Origin: Isoetes taiwanensis
Taxonomy: Eukaryota > Streptophyta > Lycopodiopsida > Isoetales > Isoetaceae
Assembly: GCA_021234155.1 (NCBI GenBank)
Contig: JAJEKV010000002.1
Location: forward strand, 17,920,041 to 17,984,040
Reading direction: 5' to 3'
Length of the DNA: 64,000 nt
This document shows positions 46,500 to 58,556 of this stretch, piece by piece; position 1 is the first letter of the stretch; every line of letters starts with the position of its first letter. Under the pieces are notes generated by a model. That model was not told the origin of the DNA and did not search any database. It saw only the letters and a list, made by a program, of their open reading frames with translations. The position numbers and the translations under genes were made by a program.

Positions 46500-46960
46500 A
46501 AATAATAAAATGCAGGGCCAAAATATAGTCAGTACAGTGAGGGCCTTGCAACTAAAAGGAGAGGTGAGGCAATTATGCTCTCTGTGAGGTTTACCTCTGC
46601 AGGAAGTAGCAGTTGGCCTTTGTGTGCTGTCTACCATCAGAGCAAATGTGGCATCATGTGGTGCACTTTTTTCTTTGGATGAACACCATGCCATTCCTGT
46701 GGATCCTCATGGTTGGCAGGTAGTATAAGTTTATCACCCATGTTTGTTTCAACCAATTCTAATTATGTGAACAATGATGACAGATTGCTGTATGTTACCT
46801 CATGCCAAAACTAGCAGGAAAGCATCTTTGTTTAAAATTGTACCAAAGTGTTTCAGACGCATTTGTGAACAAAAATAGGGCATCTGCTGGTTGGACACCC
46901 ACAGTTCTTTCCATTGCTGCGTATTTGCCTAAGCAGGAATAACATGGTTGAAGCAAATGT
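46500..46960 (+). pseudogene. Unrecognised exon-like segments
   Basis: The plus strand reads QNIVSTVRALQLKGEVRQLC (after TGCAG at 46516), then after a possible second acceptor EVAVGLCVLSTIRANVASCG...IPVDPHGWQ ending at a GTAGTA donor (46720), then after GACAG at 46783 IAVCYLMPKLAGKHLCLKLY and SAGWTPTVLSIAAYLPKQE. The splice signals and amino-acid composition look coding. There is one in-frame TGA near 46578. I do not know the family. A link to the transportin-like relic 0.7 kb downstream is possible but unproven. Confidence 0.35.
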
Positions 46961-47664
46961 CCTTTGAGCTTAATTGCCTTGAGTGCAGTTCAAAGCATGG
47001 ATTATGGGCAGGCAAAAAAGGAGCATGCATTGAAATTTTTGGAATCTGTTTTTAAAGATGTACTAAGAGAAACCTGATTGAGAGAAATATGAATTAGGAA
47101 TATTTTTTGTGTTACGGCTTAAGCAGTTTTGCACATAAAACCTTTTGGCATGCATTTTTTTAGTATTTCTCATATGGCTTATATTGTAGTCAATGATTCT
47201 AGCTGATATGTTTAAATGGCTGCCCTTTGTTTTTTTCCATATATTGTTTTATGACAGTCATGCTCAAGTATGTAAGTTTTGCACTTCAGATTTTGCAACT
47301 GTCCAGATTTATTTCTGCAGTGAGCACCAAATGGATGCATGGGAGGATCTTGACAACATCTTCCATGGCCATAAATTGATATGCACTGTGGATTGTCTCT
47401 AATAGCATTACACTTGGGAAGTCTATAAATTATCTTCTGACAGTCATGGCAGTTACCAGTGATATGTATCTCATCCTCTAACTAGCTTTAATTTGCTCAA
47501 GTTGATAATTTAGTGTTCCAAATGCAGCAAGAGAAAAGCATCAAAGGCATTAAATTCACTGTGCCAAGCTGCTGCATGACACCTTGTTGCTGGTACTGCC
47601 TTTTCTTTCTTGATGGTGGCTTGTGAACAGTCGATATTTCTGGGATGCTCAACTGGTTTGCATG

Positions 47665-48235
47665 AAAATGTGATGGTTTTTTTAGTTGAAGGACTTGTTG
47701 CTATTGCAACAACCCTTCCTAGAGTCAGCTATGAGATGTTTAACCATGTCATCAATAACTTCCATTAACAAACTTGTTGAGTTGCAGGGATTAGATCTAT
47801 TCTTATATGGTCTGTTTATTTGTCCTTTGCTATGCGATTCTAATCCTATTTCTGGCAGGATAAGAAGGAAAGCTTTAGAAACCACTGGTTGTGACATTGA
47901 AAACAATAATTGCTGTGATAAGCACCGGTAAGAGGAACAATCTTCATCCAGCCCTGCCTATGCTTCAAGAAATATGGCCATTCCTTGGTATTGCTGCTTC
48001 TAATTGGGTTGAAGACATTCTAGTGGTATCAACAATTTGTAATCTTCGGAACATATCATTGCCAGTAAAGTTGGTGTTGCCATGACTGACATAATGCCAA
48101 AGTTGTTCTATAGGATATCTGATGTGTCCAAACAACATTTTGTTGTTCCAAGCCTTTCTATGGCAGGTTTGGAGTTTCCAGTAAGTAACTGAGCAAAGGA
48201 AATCCAGAAAATACATGTTTGGATTTCGGTGGCAG
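47665..48235 (+). pseudogene. Transportin-3/MOS14-like importin relic
   Basis: Plus-strand pieces align by eye with the middle HEAT repeats of the importin-beta family member TNPO3 (MOS14 in Arabidopsis), which imports SR splicing factors. They are VEGLVAIATTLPRVSYEMFN (47687-47746), HPALPMLQEIWPFLGIAASN followed by WVEDILVVSTICNLR (47944-48050), and TDIMPKLFYRISDVSKQHF (48085-48145). The block EIWP.L is the most telling. A stop after VLP and missing sequence between pieces show decay. It lies in the gap between kinase exons, in opposite orientation. Confidence 0.45.
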
Positions 48236-48239
48236 GTTT

Positions 48240-50070
48240 GGAGTTCTTTGGCGTCTAGCAACTAAGCAAAATGAATCCAAAACAGATTCCGGAACGTCAC
48301 AGTGTCAAGTAGCAGTTCAGTCCATTTGTTTCCACTTTGTCGTTCAATTTTGGACTTTTATAGGCATACGAAATCTTGATTTGATGGTTTATTTTCATTC
48401 TGTCTGACCTTCTTGACCTATAGCACCGTAACAGGCCACGTGTATATCCCAGGTACATCTGGCTCCTTGGCATATTCCAAGCCAACCATTGACATGTTAA
48501 AACCACATCACAAAAAACACACGGCATTTTTGTTGATTTTGCGGACTTTTTGTGATTTAAGCCTGGTTTAAACATAACCACGATTTATATTTACGACACT
48601 CGTTTGTTCCTCTTCATAACTGCAAAAACTTATCATCCCATGCTCTATTTGTGTCCATGTTTTCATCCATATCTTGTCTTTGAGGCAATTTCGTGTAGAG
48701 TATGTCCAAGGTCTTTTTGTGGCATGATCCCCCAGGTTCAGGGCATTATCATGCCCTTATCACTGCCCTAATTTTGACCTAATGTCAAATGCAATCTCCT
48801 AATATTATTGTCTTATTGGCAGCCTCTTTTATCTTTGACTAGAATGTAAACATATACCATATTGTAGCCATTCCCATCATTGTTCACTTGTTTGTATCTC
48901 TTCCCCTCTTCTAGTTCAATGACCCCTTGGTACATTCTTGATGCGTGGAGATGTTACCGAACTATGAATCCCGACATTTCTCTGCTTATTATGCTCGAGT
49001 TAGTTTTATTTTTCATTGTAACCATTTTTTGATTGGATCGATCCATCTGTTCTAGTTGTTTGACCACATTATATCCAAACATCTTATGTTCCAATGTTGA
49101 TGTGTTACAATATGGTCTTTGCTGGTCTCTTTAGAGACAACATAGCTTAAGTGTTGTAGCATTATTGCTTGTGTGCCTTGTTTGACACTTGAGACATGAT
49201 AATGATTCATACTTAGAGATGTGTCGTAATGTTATTATCTAAAAGACAACATCAAGAAAATCAGAATCAATTGCTAGTTAGAACTTGCATGACATATTTT
49301 CTTGTTCACTAGGCCACTTCCTTTGTCCTAAGCCAACCACCATGCACATATATGCATGTTGTGGCAAGCCACCCAACCCCAAAGACCCAAAGAAGATAAG
49401 GAATGAATGTTGAAGCTTAAACGAAGATCATCCACCATCTGGCTTGTTCAATCCCTTCCTCTACAACTATGTGAGAAACAACTCAAACAAATTCCTACGC
49501 TTGTAACAAATGTGCAAACCATTTTACAAACAACATGAACATTATCTCTCAAGATATACTGATGCTTTACAAGCTAGGCTGTTCAAGATTAAGGGAGCAG
49601 ATTGTAAATATCCTATATTGGTGCCTTTCTAGAAACTTTACATGCCGCCGCCATCGCTTAATGTAGAGGAGATGGCGGACTAAAAGAGCCCAACTGTGCA
49701 TTTGTGGGTAGGCTCGTTGAAATTAAACTGGTCGATCACAACAGTCCAATTTTCGCAAAGCATCTAGAAGCTTCAAACTCACAATTGCTACCGCCCTCTC
49801 TGATGTCCTACCAAAAGCTTTTCTTCGAAGCTTCTAAATAGTTCTAGAGTATCCTATCCTTATTAAAAACAAATACCGACAATATTGGAATTTATACCCT
49901 CACCTATGGATTGAACCTCCCTAACTCTTCTCCCCTTCCCTCCATTAAAGGCCTCCAAAGATCAAATACACCATTAAGCACGATCAATTGGGATCTAGAT
50001 TGCTTTCCTAATTTTGTTGAAGCTATTATATATAAAAGTTATTGTTATTTAGGGTCTAGACCAGTGGAGA
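48240..50070. other. No gene recognised
   Basis: A short local duplication of GGCAGGTTTGGAGTT (48164 and 48232) marks the border with the transportin relic. Nothing else is supported. Confidence 0.4.
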
Positions 50071-50289
50071 AATCTGTGACACAATGTGTGATAATCCCCC
50101 TAGATTCTTAAGAGTTTACAAAGATTTCCCTAGATTTTTAAAGGTTATCCGAAAAGTCCTCTAGATTCCTCAAGATTATATGTAGGTTCTCCTGGATTCC
50201 CTTAAATGAGGAGTGGTGCTAAAGGGGACTCTTGACGAATACCTTGTGCTTGATCTAAGGTTATTTTAGAGTTGCTCTGCACTAAAAAG

Positions 50290-50408
50290 CACATTTGATA
50301 CTATTTTTTGCAAAGTGGGCACATTCAAAGGCATTTTTTTCAGCAGGTTACATTTGATACTATTTTTGCAAAGTGGGCACATTCAAAGGCACTTTTTTGA
50401 GTAGGTTA
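50290..50408. repeat. 59-bp tandem repeat within the candidate LTR
   Basis: CATTTGATACTATTTTTTGC and the following 39 bases occur twice in a row with few changes. Confidence 0.85.
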
Positions 50409-52824
50409 CATGGGTTTTATGACGACCATATGGATATTCGTATCATACAAGCATTATACTCGTATGTACAAAAGATGATCTTCACACGGATGCAAACAGG
50501 TAGTTGCACAAGATATGGTTTGAACTTGTATGGTTGCAAGTCACACACCTTTGCTAAGTGCGCTACCAACATTTATTGAAAACATTCCCTCAAGTCTTTC
50601 TCATATGCAGGGTTGTTTCCAGGAGATTCTAGAATATTCTAAAACCTACATGCATGCGCGACACTTGGTGTGATCTCATCCATTGGAGTGGCGCGATTCT
50701 GACTGTTGGCCTAGATATATAAGGAGGCACCTCCTTCTTATCGAACCATTTCGGTTCAATGCCGCCTTGAGCCTTCTAGACACCGTCCTCGCTCCTCGCT
50801 GCGCTTCGTGCCATTGTACTCGATTCTTGTTCATATATTAGATTCTTCGCCAATCTTGGCATATTTCTTCCGTATTTCTTACGTATTTTCCAAGTATTTT
50901 CCTTGTTTTCGCGTAGGTTCATAACAGTTTGAACTGGAATCTCTTACTGATTCTTGCCTGCTCTAATCCTAAACATTTTTTTGCTCATATTTGGTGATTT
51001 TATATCTATGGAGAAGGTTTCGACTTTATTACAACAGGTCCAGCAGCTTGTTCAAGTATGCCAGTAGTTGCAGTTGGACAATAAAGAGCTTAAGAAACGT
51101 GTTGCTTCGCATGAATATGCTTTTAGCTCCGGATTGAGGCTATCAGAGCCTAAGATTAGCCTGCCAGAGAAGTTTGATGGCACTTGATCCAATCTTCGTG
51201 GTTTTTTGAATCAGATCAGGCTTGTGATCCAGCTCCATCCTCAGATATCCCATGGCCCAAGAACAAGTTGGGTTCTCTCCTCATAGGGCTAGCTCTAAGT
51301 TGGTTTGCGGCTTTCACTGCAGAGCTCGAGGCATGCTTTGAAGACACCAATTGTCAGCACACAACATCACAAAACTTTGCAATCTAAGGCAAGGCTCTCG
51401 TCCAGCTTCAGTATATGCATCGCAATTTCGTCAAATTGTTGTAGATACAGCCTGGGATGATGCTGCACTTCGAGATTGTTTCCGAAGGAGGTAACATGAG
51501 GATGTCAAAGATATGTTGTTGTCTATGGAGGACCCTCAGACTTTGGAAGAAACCATCAGATTTGCAATTCGTTGTGACAATCGGCTCTTTAACGTAGGCA
51601 AGAGAGACTTAGTCAGATTTTCCCGAGCACATAAGCGCCTGTAGTTACGCCTGCCCTGGTCTCATCTATAGAATCCAGCAGGTTCGGATCTGAGCCTATG
51701 CAGATTGATCGGGCAGTTCAAGGATCCTTATCTGCTGCTGAGAAGCAGCGTCGAAGAGAGGTTAATCTTTGCCTCTACTGTGGAGGAGCTAGTCATATTG
51801 CTCGTGGATGCACTGTGAAGCACCCAAATTAGTCGAAAAACTTCAGGGGCTGGTCAAAGTAGTAGGAGTCTTTCGTCAGCTGGTCATCTATTTTCAGACT
51901 TCTTCCACACTTCTTGACATGTTTATTCCATTGGATAAGGTCAGCAAGGCATTTTTCATCTCTATATATCATTGGAATCAGAGATTAGAAGTTTGGAAGC
52001 ATTGGCACAACTCGATTGTGGTGCAAATGCTTGCTTTATGGATAGTGTGTTTACCAGTAAGCACGCCATCCCTAGAAGCAAGGTTGAGCATCCAAGTTCT
52101 GTTAGTGTGATTGATGGATCTAAAGATTTCAAAAGTACGTAATATATCGCGGCCTCTTCGTGTTTTATTTGAGAGAGCTTGTAGCATTTCCTTCAATCTC
52201 ATCGCTAGCTCCACATGCGCCAACAAATTTTGGTCCGCCTCGCTCGAAGCTACATAACCCACGTGATTGATTGGCATACTAGATTATTTCGATTTGCTGA
52301 TTCTAGCTCTAGTTCTAGTTCATTTGCGCCTCGTGCCTCTCGCAGACCAACATCGACCAAATTGCGGCAAGATCATGGACTCGATTCGGCCCTTGTCGCT
52401 CCCTCTGCCCTCGCTCCAGCTCATGCCCCGATTATGACCATGTTCTCAATAATGTCCCATCTCTAGTTCTTGCTCAAGTTCCCCGCCTCCCCGCCCTACT
52501 CCAGCTTCTTGCACCATTCTCGCCTCGCCTGCGCTCGCTCCTCCTCCTCCCCGCTTCTATAGAGGCTTCCTCACGCCTCGGCCAGATCTCAAGATTTCAC
52601 TTCACGAAGTTTATTAAAACTGGAAGACAGGATCCAAGTTCAGTATTTGCAAGCAAGGTTCATCCATTGGCTAGCTCTGCACTGGTGAAGTTTGCCCCAA
52701 ACTTCCAGATAAATATGGCGACTTCTCTGATGTTTTTCACAAAGTCAAGGCCAGCAACCTTCCAGAGCATCGTCCATATGATTGTCCCATTGATTTGTAG
52801 CCTGAGACAATGTCGCCATATGGT

Positions 52825-52952
52825 CCGATATATGGTCTATCCCCCCGCGAGTTGAAGTTTTGTGGGATTATATTGAAGAGAATCTAGCCCGATATATGGT
52901 CTATCCCCTGCTGAGTTGAAGGTTTTGCGGGATTATATTGAAGAGAATCTAG
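52825..52952. repeat. 64-bp tandem duplication inside the RT
   Basis: CCGATATATGGTCTATCCCC... at 52825-52887 is copied at 52889-52952, duplicating the start of the RT domain in this remnant and changing its frame. Confidence 0.9.
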
Positions 52953-53110
52953 TCACTGGTTTCATTCGACATTCTCAGTCCCCTGCTAGAGTGCATATCT
53001 TCTTCATCGAAAAGAAGGACGATTCTCTGATCCGGGTCGTTGATTATCGTGCTCGGGTCGCTGATTTTTTGAACCCTAGTTTGAGTCAAAATCGCTCAAG
53101 AGAGCATTAT

Positions 53111-55610
53111 GTAGTAACAATATTCTTGATCATTGTCCATCTAAAAAAACTAAAGGTTCATTGGACTATGGAGAATATGTGATTCTAAGGGTTGAGGACA
53201 ATAGGAGCATTCTAATGCCATAGATGCAAAACCAAAAAAAAAAAATAACTATATAAATAGAAGTAAATATAGAACTTTATGGATAGCAATATTATATTGT
53301 AAATAATTGTAAGAGATGAGCTTTTTACCCATTGTCTTAGGTTGAAACTTTTGGTTCACCGTAAAGCATTTCAAATAAAACAATGCCGGGTTATAAACGC
53401 GTCGATTTCTCAAGTTAGTTGGTTGGTTATCCAATACCTAAAACATAAAGTAACAAAAGTTATGATAAGATAAGATAAGATAAAAAATTTACGCCCATTG
53501 GGACCCTAGCGATCATCATATGGGACGAAAGACAAAACACGTGGCTTAAGCCCAAAAAACAAAACTAAGGGGCTTAACCCCAACACAAGAAAAAAAAAAA
53601 CTATTAGAAGCTCTAAGAATAACTCAACAAGGGGTTGAAAAGTTGTACACCGCCCACTTTTTTTTTTTTCCAATCTAGCATCTCATACTTTGCACAACTC
53701 CTTTCGCTGCCTAGTCAATCAGACGAGGGAGATCCTCCCCGACAAAGAAACTAGTATTCTTGAAGTGACTGCCGCGGTGAAAAAAGACATATAGTCCATC
53801 CCGAGAGGTATTGAACCACACAACAATATGATAAGACCAATCCGGCCTCAGGGCCCTAACTTTTCAAGTTGTGACAATACTAGGTTTTTGAATGTGCATA
53901 GTATCTATGAAAAAAATGCACAACTTGTGCAAGTTGTCCGAAAGCAAGAACCTCGCCTCGTATCCCTACTATATGCAAATTCGTGCCTGGCCCCGCCTCC
54001 ATCATGCATAGGAAACCAACCCGCATGTCCCGCCTGCGGAGAATCAGGCATGAGGCTAGATCTGCCTCGAGTCATGGCAACCGTATTCTTTCTCGGGCTT
54101 AGAGTCATCTAATGACTTTGCTCAACACGTGGTGTCAATAAATTATGATAGAATCGTAACATCGCCTTTAAACTAGAAATAAAGTGTAATCCTATTATTG
54201 TAGATTTTCAATACCTTCTATTGTGTGACTTAAGACATTTGGATTCTTTACTTATATCAATCTATGGCTTGATTTTTTTCTCTGGTGTCCTACCTGAGTT
54301 ACAATATGTTTTTCTTAGGCTTTGCAAAAAGGTATTTGCACGAGTGCCCCCATCAGATAACCTTAACCTCATGGGGATACATCAAGGCTTGTCCACTCTT
54401 CCCTGCATTAGCTTGAGGATTGGGTTCCCAACATGGAGATGGAGGTGCATGTCTTGCTCATCGTACATCATTAGACAATGACCTTATATGTAGACAATGT
54501 CATTCTCTTAGCCTATATACCAGCACCCCAATGCATTAAATAGCTTTTGTCAAGGCACTGATGTGCGATTCGAATAGACCTCGGTTATTTCCCCCTCATG
54601 GCACCCAAGTTCACCCCGATTCTGCTAATGGTAGCAAGTAGTAAAGGTGCTGCAAATTAAAAAGGTATCTCAGGGTAATGTAGACTAAAGCTCGCGATGT
54701 TATATTTTTTTTTTTCAAAGTAGAGCTTTATGTTTGGTCCCATTAGGCACATTTGTACTTTGTATTAGTAGAGCCAGGTGTGGAGGTGTGAGGTCCTGTG
54801 ATAATATATGCCACATGGGATAGCTTAGAACATGTTCAGCAAACTTTTTTAATCCATGCACTAGGTGTCAAACCCATTCCTCCCGCAGTAGACAAAATTT
54901 GTACCACTTCAATGCAGGAAATACTTTATGGAAAAAGATGGTAAACATGGAGCACACATTTACCAAATGTGGCATACACACTTGCCATGCTTCAAGAGCT
55001 GGTAAAATGTTACTGGAAGGAGAAATGTTACATTCAGCTATCCAAGGAAGAAATTAGCTCTATGATACTAGTAATATGGAAACGATAAAGATAGCTCATT
55101 ACATGGACCAAAATAACCCTACTCTGATGTGGAACACATATCTATTAGCACACTTGACTAGAAAAAGATGTCAGGGCATAGCAAATTATCAACTATTTGT
55201 ATACCAACTAAGGATTGAGACAGGTAGGTTGGTGGATGAACCAAGGGACTCTAGAATTTGGGAGTGTTATCGGCTAAGAACCTTAGAAGATGAATGACAT
55301 ACACTCTAGATTTATCCAGGATTTGCGACTAATCAGAGTGAAATATACAACCTTCTTGCTCTCACATTAATTTCTACATGTGCTCCTACATATATTTGAA
55401 GCAGTTGCATTGCATTTTATCTACTATAATGCTAGTGAAACATAGGTTAAAAAATCAAACTAATTCTCAGAATTTCTTTGGTGCATATGTGTGCATGTTT
55501 GAATGCAAAGACCAATGAGTGGGCTCCCTCTCGTATTTTCATAGACGTAATTTCATCTCTATGTTTTTTTTACTTTTGGGGATGGGGAGGGAGCAGGGAT
55601 TGTTGATTGA
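53111..55610. other. Kinase-gene gap, no exon recognised
   Basis: AT-rich, with a GATAA run at 53464-53482 and several poly-A/T tracts. The kinase exon for the DVYSFG region, expected somewhere between 42.7 and 55.6 kb, was not found. Confidence 0.4.
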
Positions 55611-56067
55611 GCTTACTCTGGATCAATATATCCAATTGTACCCATAACTCGAAGTTGTGACATGGGTTGTAGATTGGGGATTAGCCTCGATAAACCAAAG
55701 CCCGCAACTTTTGCAATATCAGTCTCCGTGAGCAAGATGTTGTTGCTTTTGACATCTCTATGAATGACACCAGGATTACAATTCGTATGCAAATATTCAA
55801 TACCTTTCACAAGCAATAAACATGTTAAAAATCAATAATTCATATTTGTGGATATGTTAAATATTTATAGCACCTTGAGCTGCACCAAGGGCAATGCCAA
55901 GTCTCGTTTTCCAATCCAATGGTTTCTGCTTGGAAAGCGTGCCTAAAATTAAAATAGACAACAATCTTCATTATGAGCAAATACATGTACAAAGATTAAG
56001 TGTAGACATCATCATTATCATACTTTTAGTTTCTCTTGTACCCTTCTCCCCCAGATTACTTTTATTA

Positions 56068-56181
56068 TTCTCCTTCTCCTTCTCCTTCTCCTTCTCCTTC
56101 TCCTTCTCCTTCTCCTTAGAACTCCTTCTCCTTCTCCTTCTCCTTCTCCTCTCCTTCTCCTTCTCCTTCTCCTTCTCCTTT
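56068..56181. repeat. CTTCTC hexanucleotide microsatellite
   Basis: About 18 tandem CTTCTC units with one TTAGAA interruption and one 4-base slip, inside the 3-kb kinase intron. It explains the leucine/serine/phenylalanine and Lys/Glu open frames here. Confidence 0.95.
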
Positions 56182-56184
56182 CTA

Positions 56185-57130
56185 GATTTGACCTTGGAAA
56201 TCTTCAATGCATTAGTCCATTGAAGAAAACTTTGTTGGCACTCTTCTTGTCTTTTTACTTTAAAGAACCTTGAAAATGGAATTGTGGACGCCTTATTTTC
56301 CACTTAGATCATGAATATTAGAGTTTTTCAAATGCAAGATGACCTTTCTCCTCTTCAACTTTGAAAGCACTAAGAAAAGCTATGGGAAGCTCGAAGTTCC
56401 TAAGAAATGGAGAAATGAATAGAGGTGCAACAACAATTCTAGACCACGGGTCTTCTAATTCTTGATTTTTATTCTAGAAGCAAAGTTGTTCCTTTTAGGA
56501 TTTTCCGTGCACTTAACAAGATTCAAATAATATCATCTCTTTGATTCTATCTTTCTCAACCTTTTGACACAAAGTTTTGTTTTATTTATTTATTTATTTA
56601 TTTATTGAATGGTAGTAGATTAGGAACCAACTTTTTGTGACTAGTTTGATTCGTCAAGAATGTATTTTCTATGCTAATGTTTAGCTACTAGGAGATTCAA
56701 GGATACATTCACGTTCTCACAAAATTCAGAGCTCAATAGTGATAATGATGACTGGGAAGCATCTATGATGAAATTTATGACGTATAGTGACATGGAATGA
56801 TGTTTTATATGAGAAATCAACAATGCAGATTAGATAAACCACAAAGATCTTGTAAAACTATTGGTTAAAGATACAGTTGGTTGTCAAACCAATGTGGCAA
56901 CATTTACAAAAGTCTCGTGACAAGAAGAATATGACTAGTAAAAAAAACACTGGACTCTGAATCAATATGAAACATGCTCAAGTAGATAAAGTCAAAATCC
57001 CTAACAACGTACATATTGACGTGACGCAATAACACTTGATTACATGGCTTCTCGTAGACGTCTTTGAAAAGATTGATCTAGAATATCTTGGTTGGCCTTC
57101 ATCCTTCTTATGATATTAATTTCTTCTAAG
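56185..57130. other. Kinase intron, nothing further recognised
   Basis: Contains an ATTT microsatellite at about 56583-56607 and otherwise featureless AT-rich sequence. Confidence 0.4.
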
Positions 57131-57134
57131 GGTA

Positions 57135-57385
57135 GGTATAGGGATTGAATTGAATTGAATAGAATGGATTTGTATCGTCCATGGAGACCAAAACGCCTAT
57201 GGGACCCGATCAAGGAGCACAACAGATAGATGGATAGATATTAGTTTACGTCCATGAAGACCACACGTGGCCATGGAATGGAACTAAACATAGTGCAACA
57301 CTAGATGGTCTTGAACTCAAATCAAGGCATAATTGTTCTAGGACTAGTGTATTACCACTAGACCATCGACCCAGGCACTACAATA
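57135..57385 (-). mobile_element. SINE with tRNA-like head and LINE-like tail
   Basis: On the minus strand, TGGTCTAGTGG (A-box consensus TRGYNNARNNG) and GTTCAAGAC (B-box consensus GWTCRANNC) lie about 45 bases apart at 57365-57310. A body of about 90 bases follows, then GGGTCCCATAGGC...GACGATA.AAATC and a run of ATTCA/CAATT units ending near 57140. The final 70 bases match the 3' end of the LINE at 34.7 kb, the classical SINE-LINE tail sharing that lets SINEs use LINE enzymes. A second, shorter copy of the GGTCTTCATGGAC motif in the body suggests an internal duplication. Confidence 0.7.
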
Positions 57386-57389
57386 ACTA

Positions 57390-58490
57390 TTCTACCACAA
57401 CAAGAGGGGAGGAATAAGTAAGAGGATGATGAATAAAATGAGAGTGGATCATGGATGGTACAAAGAAGATTTAGGACTCAAAGAAAATCATTCAAGGGGT
57501 GTGGAAGCATTTACTTTAATGGAATTTAACTACGTTGGCTTTGCCATGTAGGATCGTAGTGATACTAATGTCTATATGGGTTTGCTATTTTGGCTCTTCG
57601 GTGTTGGATGAATTAGTTTGTACTATGGAGTCTAGGATGTTGAAAAGAAAGGGCTTTGTGCTTGAGATACAACCGAAAGCATTGGACTTCCATTTGCAAA
57701 GTAAGGCTATATTTTAGGGTTTAATTAGAGATGTATGACTTTTTTGAACGAAGGCTTTTAAAGATCAATTTAACAATAATTCCCTTTGCACAAGCCTCAT
57801 TAATTACAACCTATTTCACACATCATTTACATCCATCTCTTAGTGCATCTCTTTCTAAAGGAGCTACTTAACTAATCTTAAGTCAATACCTCATATTATC
57901 CAGATGTTCTCTGACTATGCTAGTAGGTTCCTCTTTGGGGTAGTCATTGTATGTAATTGTGCACCCACTAACAAAACAACGTTCATAGAGAGTTGGAATT
58001 ACATCCATCACATTTTGGTATTGATAACCTTTTGTCGTGGGGGTTTTCCAGGTTGCTCAGGATAAATTGCTCCATTCCAAAATGGCAATTTTCTGGTGGT
58101 GGCACATCATTCAATGATGTTTTGAGTAGGGTGAATATCCTAACTTATAAGTTTGGTCATCAGGTTTTATTATATCTTCTTTGATGAGCATCCTTAGATA
58201 GTATAGTCCTAGTTCTTACTAGAGTTTCTCCGGAGACATAGAACCATTGCACCCATTTGTATTGGTGCATGCCATATCAAAATTGAAAGAGGCAAATCGG
58301 CCCATAAGGAGCATGAAAACACGATATGTCAATGCTGTAAGTTGGAGCAATTGAAGATGTATGCCACATTCTTCCGATTTAACCACTATTTGTGAATATA
58401 CGAGCACGATATATTGACTTGATTACACTTAATTAGCCACTACATGTTCTCTTGCAAATAGTAATAAGCTTGTTGTGCTATTTCTTGTGT
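57390..58490. other. Kinase intron, nothing recognised
   Basis: No domain or repeat of note on either strand. Confidence 0.35.
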
Positions 58491-58494
58491 TAGT

Positions 58495-58556
58495 TCCAAT
58501 AGGGCCTTTGGTCTTCGTGGACAATAAAGCCAATTCAATTTAATTCGATTTAGGTT
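58495..58556 (+). mobile_element. Third copy of the LINE/SINE 3' tail
   Basis: CCAATAGGGCCTTTGGTCTT...TGGACAATAAAGCCAATTC matches, in plus orientation, the tails at 34.7 and 57.1 kb. No head is visible upstream. Confidence 0.6.

Larger units (their letters stand above)
50075..53110 (+). mobile_element. Chromovirus-type gypsy remnant, LTR-gag-RT
   Basis: A candidate LTR (50075-50926, TGTGAC...ATAACA, TATATATAAGG at 50713) is followed by gag from ATG 51008. Gag shows a coiled N-terminus (LLQQVQQLVQ), LSEPKISLPEKFDGT, then FRQIVVDTAWDDAALRDCF, and a zinc knuckle CLYCGGASHIARGC (51774-51815). After about 800 bases of Ser/Pro-rich sequence come YGLSPAELKVLRDYIEENL and GFIRHSQSP...FFIEKKDDSL, the chromovirus RT entrance, ending abruptly near 53110. 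RNase H, integrase and 3' LTR are absent. The gag looks more like fungal/vertebrate sushi-type or Tcn1-type elements than seed-plant chromoviruses, judged from memory. Confidence 0.75.

Noticed and set aside
55971-56303. Lys/Glu-rich and Ser/Phe-rich frames of about 110 residues on both strands
   Set aside because: Both are direct products of the CTTCTC microsatellite.
57303-57378. Functional tRNA gene
   Set aside because: A and B boxes are present but no acceptor stem or complete cloverleaf is evident, and the segment is fused to a LINE-like tail, so a SINE is the better explanation.
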